35,540 nt of DNA. Source: Acetobacteraceae bacterium AT-5844. GTDB taxonomy: Bacteria; Pseudomonadota; Alphaproteobacteria; Acetobacterales; Acetobacteraceae. Numbering within the stretch: the first letter of the stretch is position 1; the number at the start of each line of letters is the position of its first letter. Under the pieces are notes generated by a model that did no database searches, was not told where the DNA came from, and saw nothing but the letters and a program-made list of their open reading frames with translations. The position numbers and the translations under genes were made by a program. The stretch is taken from assembly GCA_000245075.1 (NCBI GenBank), contig JH599942.1, positions 1 to 35,540 on the forward strand. Reading direction: 5' to 3'. Positions 26,509 through 34,873 of this stretch are shown here, piece after piece.

Positions 26509-27930
26509 ATGAACTGGACCCTCATCCTGCCGGAACTGGTTCTGGCGCTCGCTGGCCTCGCGGTGCTGGTCGGCGGCGTCATTCCGAAGCGCGACAGCAG
26601 CTTCGCCATCAACATGGCGGTGCTGGGCTCGCTGCTGGTCGCCGGTGTGCTGGTGCTGGCCCAGGGCGAAGGCACTGCCTTCGCCGGCCAGTATGTTTCC
26701 GACGCCTTCACCAAATTCACCAAGCTGCTGGTCGTTGCCGGCGCGGCGCTCGGCGTGCTGCTGGCGCTCGACTGGAACGTCAAGCAGGGCCTGGCGAAGT
26801 TCGAATATCCGGTCCTGCTGCTTCTCAGCACCGTGGGCATGATGATCATGCTCTCGGCCAACGACCTGATCGCACTTTACCTCGGCCTGGAGCTGCTCTC
26901 CCTCTCGCTCTACGTCGTGGCGGCGTTCGACCGGGATAACGGGCGTTCCACCGAAGCCGGCCTGAAGTACTTCGTGCTCGGCGCCCTGGCCTCCGGCCTG
27001 CTGCTCTATGGCGCGAGCCTCGTCTACGGCTATGCCGGCACCACCAATTTCGACCGCATCGCCGACGCCATCGCGGCGACGGATACCGTGCCCTTCGGGC
27101 TGGTGATCGGTCTGGTGCTCGTGCTCGCGGCCCTGGCCTTCAAGGTGTCCGCCGTGCCCTTCCACATGTGGACGCCGGACGTCTATGAAGGCGCGCCCAC
27201 GCCTGTGACCGCCTTCTTCGCCTCCGCGCCGAAGGTGGCCGCCATCGGGCTGCTCGCCCGCGTGGTGGCGGGTCCCTTCGGGGACATGGCGGGCCAGTGG
27301 CAGCAGATCATCATCCTCTGCTCTCTCGGCTCCATGATCCTGGGCGCGCTGGCGGCGATCGGGCAGAAGAACCTCAAGCGCCTGATGGCCTATTCCTCCA
27401 TCGGCCATGTCGGCTACGCGCTGATGGGCCTGGCGGTGGCCAGCGAGATCGGCATGCAGGCGCTGCTGATCTATATCGCCATCTATCTCTTCACCAATGT
27501 CGGTGCCTTCGCCGTGCTGGTGGCCATGCGCCGCAACGGGCAGGCGCTGGAGAAGGTGGACGATCTGGCGGGCCTCGGCCGTACCGATCCGGCCATGGCG
27601 CTGGCGATGACGCTGTTCATGTTCTCCATGGCCGGCATCCCGCCGCTGGCCGGGTTCTTCGGCAAGTACTTCGTCATCGGCGCGGCCATCCAGGGCGGCT
27701 TCATCACCCTGGCGGTGGTGGGCGTGCTGTCCTCGGCCGTGTCCGCCTACTACTACCTGCGCATCATCAAGGTGATGTACTTCGATAACGGCGTCGGCGC
27801 GCTCGATGCACGCCCGGCCAGCCTGTCCGTCGTCCTGGCGGGAACGGGGCTGTTCACGCTGTTCTTCTTCGCCTTCCCGGGCCTGTTCCTGTCTGCGGCG
27901 CAGGCGGCGGTCACGGCGCTGGTTGGGTGA
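26509..27930 (+). CDS. nuoN: NADH-quinone oxidoreductase subunit N
   Basis: NuoN (ND2) is the proximal antiporter-like subunit. From ATG 26509 it has 473 residues beginning MNWTLILPELVLALAGL, which matches homologue starts, with a GGGA 10 bases upstream. A GTG at 26500, overlapping the nuoM stop as GTGA, adds three residues and cannot be excluded. Channel residues are visible in LYLGLELLSLSLYV (glutamate) and LAFKVSAVPFHMWTPDVYEGAPT (lysine). It closes the fourteen-gene operon, so complex I is complete here. Confidence 0.97.
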   Translation: MNWTLILPELVLALAGLAVLVGGVIPKRDSSFAINMAVLGSLLVAGVLVLAQGEGTAFAGQYVSDAFTKFTKLLVVAGAALGVLLALDWNVKQGLAKFEYPVLLLLSTVGMMIMLSANDLIALYLGLELLSLSLYVVAAFDRDNGRSTEAGLKYFVLGALASGLLLYGASLVYGYAGTTNFDRIADAIAATDTVPFGLVIGLVLVLAALAFKVSAVPFHMWTPDVYEGAPTPVTAFFASAPKVAAIGLLARVVAGPFGDMAGQWQQIIILCSLGSMILGALAAIGQKNLKRLMAYSSIGHVGYALMGLAVASEIGMQALLIYIAIYLFTNVGAFAVLVAMRRNGQALEKVDDLAGLGRTDPAMALAMTLFMFSMAGIPPLAGFFGKYFVIGAAIQGGFITLAVVGVLSSAVSAYYYLRIIKVMYFDNGVGALDARPASLSVVLAGTGLFTLFFFAFPGLFLSAAQAAVTALVG

Positions 27931-28661
27931 CGCAGGCGCGCGGGTGGCGTCTCGCCATCCATGACGAACTGGCCAGCACGCAGGATGTCGTGCTGGCCGC
28001 CGCGCAGCAGGGCGAGCCGGAAGGCCTCGCCGTGCTGGCCCGCCGGCAGAGCGCCGGGCGGGGCACCCAGGGCCGGCCCTGGACATCGCCAGACGGCAAT
28101 CTCTTTCTCTCCATGCTGCTCCGCCCGGAAGGGCCGGCGCGCGATCTGCCGCAATACGGCCTGCTGGCCGGTGTGGCGCTGGCCGATGCCGCCGCAGCCA
28201 TCCTGCCGCCTGGGGCCGATCTTCGGCTCAAATGGCCGAATGACCTCCTGCTCGGCGGCGCCAAATGCGCGGGCATCCTGTCCCAGGGCAGTATCGACGC
28301 CCAGGGCGGCATGGAGTGGGTGGCCTTTGGCATCGGGGTGAACCTGGCTTTAGCCCCCGCACTGCCGGACCGGCCAACCGCCAGCTTCGCGGATACCGGC
28401 ATCACGCCGCCTGAGCCTGAAGCCTTCGCTCATCTGCTGCTGGATGCGATCACGCGCTGGCGCGGGCTTGGCCTTGCCGCCGTGCGCGCGGCCTGGGTGG
28501 CGCGAGGGCCGGAGCTGGATGCGCCCATGCGGTTGCGCCAGGGCGACACGCTGCGCGAGGGCCGCTTCGCCGGGCTGGACGAGGATGGCCGCCTGTTACT
28601 CGCCACCTCCACGGGGGTGGTGCCTGTCTCCGCCGGCGAATTATTGCCGGCCGTAAGCTGA
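27927..28661 (+). CDS. birA: Biotin--[acetyl-CoA-carboxylase] ligase, single-function type
   Basis: This 244-residue enzyme activates biotin with ATP and attaches it to the carrier lysine of acetyl-CoA carboxylase and similar enzymes. The catalytic core shows the biotinyl-5'-AMP loop GRGTQGRPW at 44-52 and KWPNDLL from K102, with D106 conserved. FGIGVNL follows. The N-terminal winged-helix DNA-binding domain of E. coli BirA is absent, so it is a ligase only and not the biotin repressor. GTG 27927 overlaps the nuoN stop as GTGA, so it is probably translated from the nuo transcript, an arrangement typical of alphaproteobacteria. Confidence 0.95.
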   Translation: MTQARGWRLAIHDELASTQDVVLAAAQQGEPEGLAVLARRQSAGRGTQGRPWTSPDGNLFLSMLLRPEGPARDLPQYGLLAGVALADAAAAILPPGADLRLKWPNDLLLGGAKCAGILSQGSIDAQGGMEWVAFGIGVNLALAPALPDRPTASFADTGITPPEPEAFAHLLLDAITRWRGLGLAAVRAAWVARGPELDAPMRLRQGDTLREGRFAGLDEDGRLLLATSTGVVPVSAGELLPAVS

Positions 28662-28729
28662 ATGAGCGGGCGCGCGCAACGCCGCGCCCCTTCATGGGTT
28701 TGAACAAGGCCCCGGGGGAGGGGAAACCG

Positions 28730-29548
28730 ATGCTGCTCGCCATTGACGCCGGCAACACCAACGTCGTCTTCGCCATTCATGATGGCACGGAGTGGAGGGG
28801 GCGCTGGCGCATCGCCACGCGCGCGGACCGCACCAGCGACGAATACGCGGTCTGGCTGCTGGCCCTGTTGCAGCATAACGGGCTGCGCCCCGCGGATATC
28901 GATCGCTGCGTCCTCGGCACGGTGGTGCCGGCCGCGCTCTACAATCTGCGCCGCCTGTGCCGGGAATGGTTCTCCGCCGAGCCCCTGGTGGCGCGCGCGC
29001 CGCTGGATTGGGGCTTCCCCATCAAGGTGGACAATCCCGATGAGGTCGGCGCGGACAGGCTGCTGAACGCGCTGGCCGCGCACCACCACTACAAGGGGCC
29101 GCTCGTCGTCATCGATTTCGGCACCGCCACCACTTTCGACATGGTGGACCATGATGGCGCCTATCTCGGCGGCATCATCGCCCCCGGCATCCAGCTCTCC
29201 ATCGAGGCGCTGCATCGCGCCGCCGCAAGGCTTCCCCGCATTGGCATCGGCCGTCCCCAATCCGTGATCGGCCGCAGCACCGTTCCGGCGATGCAATCGG
29301 GCATCTTCTGGGGCTATGTGGGTCTGGTGGAAGGAATCGTCACGCGAATCAGGGCCGAGTTCGGCGCCCCGCTCAAGGTGATCGGCACCGGCGGCCTCGC
29401 TCCGCTGCTGGCGGAAGGCACCCCCGTCCTGGAGCGCACCGACCCCGATATCACGCTGGAAGGGTTGCGCCTGTTGGCGGATCGCAACCCCGTACCCATT
29501 TTCCACAAGACGGCCCTGCCAGATGTCCTGCGGGCCGATAGCGATTGA
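28730..29548 (+). CDS. coaX: Type III pantothenate kinase
   Basis: CoaX phosphorylates pantothenate in the first committed step of CoA synthesis; the type III enzyme is not feedback-inhibited by CoA and needs a monovalent cation. The 272-residue product begins [11 protein letters not shown], with the phosphate-loop aspartate D6. It has [13 protein letters not shown] (the GADR signature), [11 protein letters not shown] around 128-138 with the catalytic-site aspartate, and [14 protein letters not shown] 28730 is chosen because GGGGGAGGGG at 28714-28723 lies 6 bases upstream. An in-frame ATG at 28694 would place that site inside the gene. Confidence 0.96.
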   Translation: MLLAIDAGNTNVVFAIHDGTEWRGRWRIATRADRTSDEYAVWLLALLQHNGLRPADIDRCVLGTVVPAALYNLRRLCREWFSAEPLVARAPLDWGFPIKVDNPDEVGADRLLNALAAHHHYKGPLVVIDFGTATTFDMVDHDGAYLGGIIAPGIQLSIEALHRAAARLPRIGIGRPQSVIGRSTVPAMQSGIFWGYVGLVEGIVTRIRAEFGAPLKVIGTGGLAPLLAEGTPVLERTDPDITLEGLRLLADRNPVPIFHKTALPDVLRADSD

Positions 29549-29569
29549 GCGGCGGAACCCGGACGCCGC

Positions 29570-29598
29570 GCCACCCCTCCCTGACCGGAGGGGCTGGC
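29570..29598 (+). terminator. Hairpin after coaX
   Basis: CCCCTCC (29574-29580) pairs with GGAGGGG (29587-29593) around CTGACC. GCCA and TGGC extend the stem past a single unpaired C. No T-run follows, so termination would be partial at most and rnj may still be cotranscribed. Confidence 0.4.
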
Positions 29599-29661
29599 GT
29601 GCCCGGCGGTCGTCGCGCCAGACGAGACCGAAGTGACTATTAACCCCTGTTGTGAGACTCG

Positions 29662-31320
29662 ATGAATCTGATCACTGGCGACCTATCCTTCATCCCGCTC
29701 GGCGGGTCGGGGGAGATAGGTATGAATCTCAACGTCTACCGATGCGATGGCCAATTGCTGGCGATTGACTGTGGCATCGGGTTCGGCGGTAACGACAACC
29801 CTGAAGCGGAGGTCATGACACCCGACCCCTACTGGCTCGCCACGCGGCGGGACCAATTGGTGGGCCTTGTCATCACCCATGCGCATGAGGACCATATCGG
29901 CGCGGTGGCGCATCTGTGGCCGCAACTCCGCTGCCCGGTCTATGCCTCCCCCTTCGCCGCCTCTGTGCTTCGCCGCAAGCTGGCGGAAGCCAACCTCGCG
30001 CATGAGGTGCCGCTGCATGTCATGCCGCTTGGCGGGAAGCTGGACCTTGGTCCTTTCGCGCTAAGCTTCATCCGCGTCACCCATTCGGTGCCGGAGCCGC
30101 AATCCGTGGCCATCCGCACCCGCTACGGCACGGTGCTGCATACCGGCGACTGGAAGCTGGACCCGGATCCGCTGATCGGCCAGCCCGCCGACCTTGAAGC
30201 CTTTGCCAGGCTCGGCGAGGAAGGCGTGCTCGCCATGGTGTGCGACAGCACGAACGCCCTGGTGGAAGGCCATTCCGGCAGCGAGGCGGAGGTGCGCCGC
30301 AACCTGGTGCCGCTGCTGCGCCCGCTGAAGGGCCGCGTGGCGATCACCTGCTTCGCCACCAATGTGGCCCGGGTGGAATCCATCGCGCTCGCCGCCAAGG
30401 CCGTTGGCCGCAAGGTGGCGCTGTTCGGCCGCAGCCTGCGCAATGCCGAGGCCTCGGCGCGCGAATGCGGCTATCTGCAGAATGTTGGCCCCTTCATCAG
30501 CGAGGATGAGGCGGACGACCTGCCGGATAACGAGCTGCTGATCATCTGCACGGGCAGCCAGGGCGAAGAACGCTCCGCCATGGCCAAGATCGCGGCCGAT
30601 ACCCATCCGCGTATCTCGCTGGGCGAGGGCGACACCGTCATTTTCTCGTCCCGCATGATCCCGGGCAATGAGAAGGCCGTGCTGCGCATGCAGGACGAGC
30701 TGGCCCGTGGTGGCTGCAAGGTGATGACGGCGGATGACCATGTCGTCCACGTCTCCGGCCATGCCTGCCGGGATGAGCTGCGCAAGCTCTACTCCCTGGT
30801 GAAGCCGCGCTTCGCGGTGCCGGTGCATGGCGAGTGGCGCCACCTGCAGGAGCATGCCTCCCTGGCGCGCGAAATGGGCAGCACCCCCGTCCTGGTCGAG
30901 GATGGCGACGTTCTGCGCCTTGGCCCCCTGGCGGGCAACGAGGCGCCGGATGTGGTGGAAGGCGTGCCCACCGGCCGGCTGGTGGTCGACGGGGATCGTC
31001 TGTTGCCGCTGGATGGTGGTGTGATGAGCGCCCGCCGCAAGATGCTGTTCAATGGCAGCGTCGTCGCCTCCCTGGCGGTGGACCGCTCGGGCCGTGTGCT
31101 CGGTGCGCCGCAGATCTCGGCACCGGGGTTGTTCGAGACGACGGATCAGGAGCCGGAGCAGATCGCGGCCGAGCTGTCCCGTGCCATCACCGAACTGCCC
31201 AGCAATCTGAAGCAGGAGGATGATGCCCTGCGCGATGCGGCCCGTGCTGCCCTGCGCAAGGCGTTGGGGCGCCGCATGCGCAAGCGCCCGACCGTGGACG
31301 TGCATCTGCTCCGCGTCTGA
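29662..31320 (+). CDS. rnj: Ribonuclease J
   Basis: RNase J is a metallo-beta-lactamase/beta-CASP enzyme with 5'-to-3' exonuclease and endonuclease activity in mRNA decay and rRNA maturation. The 552-residue product opens with FIPLGGSGEIGMNLNVY, typical of the family. It has the zinc motif H73-A-H75-E-D77-H78, the later LHTGDWKLD ligand region, the beta-CASP motifs DSTNA, CFATNVARVES and SRMIPGNE, and the C-terminal VPVHGEWRHL histidine motif. The C-terminal dimerisation domain ends RKRPTVDVHLLRV. The ribosome site before ATG 29662 is weak. In alphaproteobacteria RNase J sits after coaX as here. Confidence 0.96.
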   Translation: MNLITGDLSFIPLGGSGEIGMNLNVYRCDGQLLAIDCGIGFGGNDNPEAEVMTPDPYWLATRRDQLVGLVITHAHEDHIGAVAHLWPQLRCPVYASPFAASVLRRKLAEANLAHEVPLHVMPLGGKLDLGPFALSFIRVTHSVPEPQSVAIRTRYGTVLHTGDWKLDPDPLIGQPADLEAFARLGEEGVLAMVCDSTNALVEGHSGSEAEVRRNLVPLLRPLKGRVAITCFATNVARVESIALAAKAVGRKVALFGRSLRNAEASARECGYLQNVGPFISEDEADDLPDNELLIICTGSQGEERSAMAKIAADTHPRISLGEGDTVIFSSRMIPGNEKAVLRMQDELARGGCKVMTADDHVVHVSGHACRDELRKLYSLVKPRFAVPVHGEWRHLQEHASLAREMGSTPVLVEDGDVLRLGPLAGNEAPDVVEGVPTGRLVVDGDRLLPLDGGVMSARRKMLFNGSVVASLAVDRSGRVLGAPQISAPGLFETTDQEPEQIAAELSRAITELPSNLKQEDDALRDAARAALRKALGRRMRKRPTVDVHLLRV

Positions 31321-31329
31321 AAGGCGCGA

Positions 31330-31370
31330 GGGTAAAGCCGGAACGGGCTCATTCCCCGCTCGGCTTACCC
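31330..31370. terminator. Hairpin between convergent rnj and hydrolase genes (first)
   Basis: GGGTAA-A-GCCG (31330-31340) pairs with CGGCTTACCC (31361-31370) with one bulged A, and CGGG (31344-31347) pairs inside with CCCG (31355-31358). It lies 10 bases after the rnj stop. No T-run is present, so the call rests on position and stem strength. Confidence 0.45.
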
Positions 31371-31389
31371 GGAATGCCGCGAGGGAAGG

Positions 31390-31410
31390 GGTGGAGGGAT
31401 CGCCTCCACC
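31390..31410. terminator. Hairpin between convergent rnj and hydrolase genes (second)
   Basis: GGTGGAGG (31390-31397) and CCTCCACC (31403-31410) are perfect complements around GATCG. It lies just past the stop of the leftward hydrolase gene and may terminate that transcript. There is no T-run on either strand. Confidence 0.4.
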
Positions 31411-31416
31411 GGCCCT

Positions 31417-32418
31417 TCATCCGGCGCGGCGATAGCGGGGGAGCCCGTCCGCTCCCTCTTCCCGCACCACCTCGCCTGTGGCCATCAACCGGTGCAGGTG
31501 GGCCATGCCTTCTCCCAGAACAAAGCTGATCTGGCTGTTCTCCATCACGCGGGGGAACAGCACGCGGGAGGCATCATAGGCCGTCAGGGGGGTGTCCAAC
31601 GCGGCCGAGAGCGTGGCCAGGCGCTCGGCGTGGTGATCCTCCAGCCAGGCGATGCGGGTGTGCAGGCCGGTGAACGGATCGCCATGGGAGGGCAGCACCA
31701 GCGTGTCCTCGGGCAGATCAAGGAAGCCGTGGTTGCTGGCGAGGAAGTCCGACAATGGGTCGCCTTCCATCTCCCAGCTCATCACGCCGATATAGGGCGA
31801 GATGCGGGGCAGGATCTGGTCCGCGCCGATCAATACGCCCAGCTCCGCGCAGTAGAGGCAGACCATTTCCGGCGCATGGCCCTGGCCGATGCGCACCCGC
31901 CATTCCCGCCCGCCGATGCGCAGGCTGTCCCCGGCGCGGAGGCGCTGGAAGCTGGGGGGCAAGGGTGTCACTTCCGTGCGGTAGAGCGCGCTGCGATTCT
32001 CCAGGTAGCGGAGATAGGATTCCGGCGCGCCAGCCTTCCGGCCCAGCTCCAGCTGCTGCTCACGCAGTGATTCCGGGTCCTCCGCCAGCAACAGGCGGGA
32101 GAGGAAGTATTCCGTCCGGCTCATCAGCAGCGGCGCCTGCCAGCGCTCGCACATATATCCGGCCAGCCCGACATGGTCGTAATGGAAATGCGTAGCCAGC
32201 ATGCGGGTGACAGGCCGGCCCTCCAGCACATTCTCAAAAATGCTGTCCCACCATGCCAGCGTGCCCTCTACCCGGGCGCTCGTATCGATCAGCAGCCAGC
32301 CATCACCATCCCGCAGCAGCCAGCAATTCACGTGATGAGGGGGCAAGGGCAGGGGCATGCGGACCCAATGGAGGTCCGGCAGAATGGCTGTGGTCTCGCC
32401 TGGCAGGGGGGGCTGCAT
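31417..32418 (-). CDS. Metallo-beta-lactamase-fold hydrolase
   Basis: A 333-residue protein of the glyoxalase-II-like metallo-beta-lactamase superfamily. The dinuclear metal motif is TH77FH79YD81H82VG. Later ligands are probably the histidine of IGQGHAPE, the aspartate of LIGADQILPR and the histidine of VLPSHGDPF. The C-terminal third (about 230-333) is helical with ARG/GLU-rich segments, similar to proteins annotated as MBL-fold or beta-lactamase-like with an added winged-helix region. The natural substrate is unknown. I start at ATG 32416-32418, which has GGAAG 6 bases upstream on the minus strand. The open frame runs 45 codons further back without support. It is convergent with rnj and divergent from the M48 gene. 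Confidence 0.88.
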   Translation of the reverse strand: MQPPLPGETTAILPDLHWVRMPLPLPPHHVNCWLLRDGDGWLLIDTSARVEGTLAWWDSIFENVLEGRPVTRMLATHFHYDHVGLAGYMCERWQAPLLMSRTEYFLSRLLLAEDPESLREQQLELGRKAGAPESYLRYLENRSALYRTEVTPLPPSFQRLRAGDSLRIGGREWRVRIGQGHAPEMVCLYCAELGVLIGADQILPRISPYIGVMSWEMEGDPLSDFLASNHGFLDLPEDTLVLPSHGDPFTGLHTRIAWLEDHHAERLATLSAALDTPLTAYDASRVLFPRVMENSQISFVLGEGMAHLHRLMATGEVVREEGADGLPRYRRAG

Positions 32419-32677
32419 CTTGGTCTTCCGCTCCGGTTTCTTCCCGCGTAGCTCCTGCGGCGACACTTGGCCATCGCCTCCAGAAGCTCCGCAAAGCCGC
32501 CCCGCGCCGGGCGCGGAGCATGATCGCGGCCGATTGATACCGCATCGCAGCACCTCACGCTGCCTTGACGGTTAGTGCGGGTGGACAAAGCCGGCGCCGG
32601 GCCGAACAAGCAAGGCAGGCTGCCCTGGCGCCGCGGATGTCTCTGCCGGTGCCGGCCGCAGCACGCAGGTGTGCTTG

Positions 32678-34870
32678 ATGGATCGCTTTCCCGAAGAACC
32701 GGAAACCCCGGCCGTATCCTGGCGCGGCCCGAAGCTGGTGGCGCTGGCGGTGCTGTTGCCGCTGGCCTTCGCGGCGCTGGGGTTCTGGGAACGGGACCGC
32801 GCTGCCAGCTTCGGGGCCGAGCAGGCCGAGGCCCGGCTGGTGCTGGAAGCCACCGTGGAGCGGTTGCGGCAGATCGCGGAGGAAGATCCGCGCGCCGCCA
32901 TCCGCCTCGGCGAGAATGGCCGCCTCTACGGCGCCAGCCTTGCGGCCCGCATGAGCGCGGAACGGTTGGAGCAGCTGGACGCCGATGTCCAGCTGGGCGC
33001 GTTGCGCGCTTACCTGCCGCCGGTCGCCATCGGCGCGGGCGGGCTGGCTGCGCTGCTGGGAGCACTGGGCCTGGCCGGGGCCGTGCTGCTGGGGCGGGCC
33101 GGCCGCGCCTCTCGCGCCCGGCTGCTGGCCGGCTTCAATCTGGTGCGGCGGGGGATGCCCTTCTTCATGGCCGCGCAGATCGGGCTGACCGGCCTCGCGG
33201 TGCTGACCATTTTAGCGTTCGAGGCCTCGGCGCTCTGGCAGAGTGGCCGCGTTTCCGACGGTGACGCCAAGCTGATGACCTTCGCCGCCGTGCTGGGCTT
33301 TTTTGCCCTCGCGCTGGTGGTCAGCGCGCTGTGGCAGCTCCGCCGCGCGCTACGGATATTCGAGCCGGAACCGATTCCCCTTTTGGGCCGCGAGGTAGGC
33401 CGGGAAGATGCGGCCGGCCTCTGGCGCACGGTGCTCGATCTCGCGGCGCGGGCGGGCGCCGAGCCGCCGCAGCATCTGGTCGTGGGGCTGGCCGACGGCT
33501 TCTTCGCCACCTCCGGGGACATCATGTTGCGGCCGGAGGAGCGGCTGATCACCGGCCGTACCCTGCATGTGCCGCTGCCCCATCTCGCGCTCATCGACAC
33601 GGAGGAGGCAGCCGCCATCATCGGGCATGAGCTGGGCCACTTCTCGGGCGCCGATACCGAATACAGCCGCCGTTTCGTGCCGATCTATGCCGGCGTGTCC
33701 CGCAGCCTGGAGGCCGTGGCGGAGAGCGAGGGACAAGGCAATGCCTTCAGCCTGCTCCTTACCCGCCCCGCACTGATGCTCGGCCTGTTCGTGATGGAGC
33801 AGTTCGACCATGCCGTGCACCATTGGAGCCGCCAGCGGGAATTCGCCGCCGATGCCGTGGGAGCGAGGCTGACCTCCAACCGGGCGGCGGCCAGCGCCCT
33901 GCTGCGCAGTTCCGCCATCCTGCCGCGCATCCATGAGGTGCTGACGGATGCCGTGCAGCATCCGGCCTCATGCCCCCAGAATCTGCTGCCCGCCATTCTG
34001 GCCGCGGCCGCCCAGCGTGGCGTGGATGACCCGCGGGCACATCTGGAAGACCGCCAGCCACACCCGACCGATACCCACCCGCCGACCATCCAGCGCCTCG
34101 CCGCGCTCGGGCAGTTGACGCCGAACGGGCCGGAGGCCGGGGTGCTGGCCCATGCCTGCCGCGCTGTGATGCCGGAAGCGCCGACCGCGCTGGACGCCGC
34201 CTTCGCCGACCCTGACGCCCTGGGCCGAACCCTGACCACCGACTTCATCGGTGCGGTAAAGGCGCGGGAGGATGCGGTGACCTCCGCGCTGGAGGAGGCT
34301 GTCGCCGCCGTGCCGCGCGAGGAAAGGGCGATCTTCGAGAACACGGCTTTTGCGGCCGGTGTCTTTGGTGTGCTGGGGCTGCTGGCCCTTGGTGCCGCCG
34401 GCTTCCTGCTGTGGCACGCGAGGGTGGAGGAGCAACTGGTCACTTCGGCCAGCCTCACCCTGGTCGGCCTTGGCGTCCTGGGCTTCGCGCTCTGGTTTCA
34501 TCGCCGCGGGCGCCGGCCGGTGCTGGTGCTGAGGGCCACCGGCTTCCGCAGCCCCGGCCTGGCCGAAGAGGTGCCCTGGCTGGACGTGGCCGATTTCACG
34601 GTCTTCACGGGGCGCTCCCTGCGGGCCGAGTTTCTCATCGCCCTGGGGCGGCCGATGCCGCGCAAGGTCTCCCGCCGCGCGAAGGTGGATGCCAGCAACC
34701 GGCTGGTGGTGCTGCCCAGCGCCGGGCTGCGCGGGCTGAAACCCCAGGCCTATGCGGACCTGCTCGGCACTTACTGGCGGGCCGCCATGGCGCGCGAGGA
34801 ACTGGCTCGCCGCGATGCCACCGGTCACATGGGTGAAGGCGTGGAACGCGTGCCCGGCACGCCCGCCTGA
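32678..34870 (+). CDS. Polytopic membrane M48-family zinc metallopeptidase
   Basis: This 730-residue protein has an M48 (HtpX/Ste24-type) peptidase core: H317-E-L-G-H321 as the zinc and catalytic motif, the third ligand E388 in REFAADAVG, and the family element HPTDTHPPTIQRL further on. Around it are hydrophobic segments: one near residues 20-38, three between about 108 and 225, and two after the core near 555-610, so the protease lies between membrane helices and probably faces the cytoplasm, as in HtpX. It is far larger than HtpX (about 290 residues). The last 110 residues form a soluble tail. ATG 32678 has AGG 8 bases upstream and is preferred over GTG 32669. Family members may degrade membrane proteins; the target is unknown. 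It converges on mutL with 3 bases between stops. Confidence 0.85.
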   Translation: MDRFPEEPETPAVSWRGPKLVALAVLLPLAFAALGFWERDRAASFGAEQAEARLVLEATVERLRQIAEEDPRAAIRLGENGRLYGASLAARMSAERLEQLDADVQLGALRAYLPPVAIGAGGLAALLGALGLAGAVLLGRAGRASRARLLAGFNLVRRGMPFFMAAQIGLTGLAVLTILAFEASALWQSGRVSDGDAKLMTFAAVLGFFALALVVSALWQLRRALRIFEPEPIPLLGREVGREDAAGLWRTVLDLAARAGAEPPQHLVVGLADGFFATSGDIMLRPEERLITGRTLHVPLPHLALIDTEEAAAIIGHELGHFSGADTEYSRRFVPIYAGVSRSLEAVAESEGQGNAFSLLLTRPALMLGLFVMEQFDHAVHHWSRQREFAADAVGARLTSNRAAASALLRSSAILPRIHEVLTDAVQHPASCPQNLLPAILAAAAQRGVDDPRAHLEDRQPHPTDTHPPTIQRLAALGQLTPNGPEAGVLAHACRAVMPEAPTALDAAFADPDALGRTLTTDFIGAVKAREDAVTSALEEAVAAVPREERAIFENTAFAAGVFGVLGLLALGAAGFLLWHARVEEQLVTSASLTLVGLGVLGFALWFHRRGRRPVLVLRATGFRSPGLAEEVPWLDVADFTVFTGRSLRAEFLIALGRPMPRKVSRRAKVDASNRLVVLPSAGLRGLKPQAYADLLGTYWRAAMAREELARRDATGHMGEGVERVPGTPA

Positions 34871-34873
34871 ACT

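Noticed and set aside
32419-32553. 45-residue N-terminal extension of the metallo-beta-lactamase-fold protein
   Set aside because: The extension is low-complexity and lacks a ribosome site, whereas ATG 32418 has GGAAG at good spacing.
32565-32570. TTGACG as a -35 box for the M48 gene
   Set aside because: No A/T-rich -10 lies at 16-18 bases downstream.
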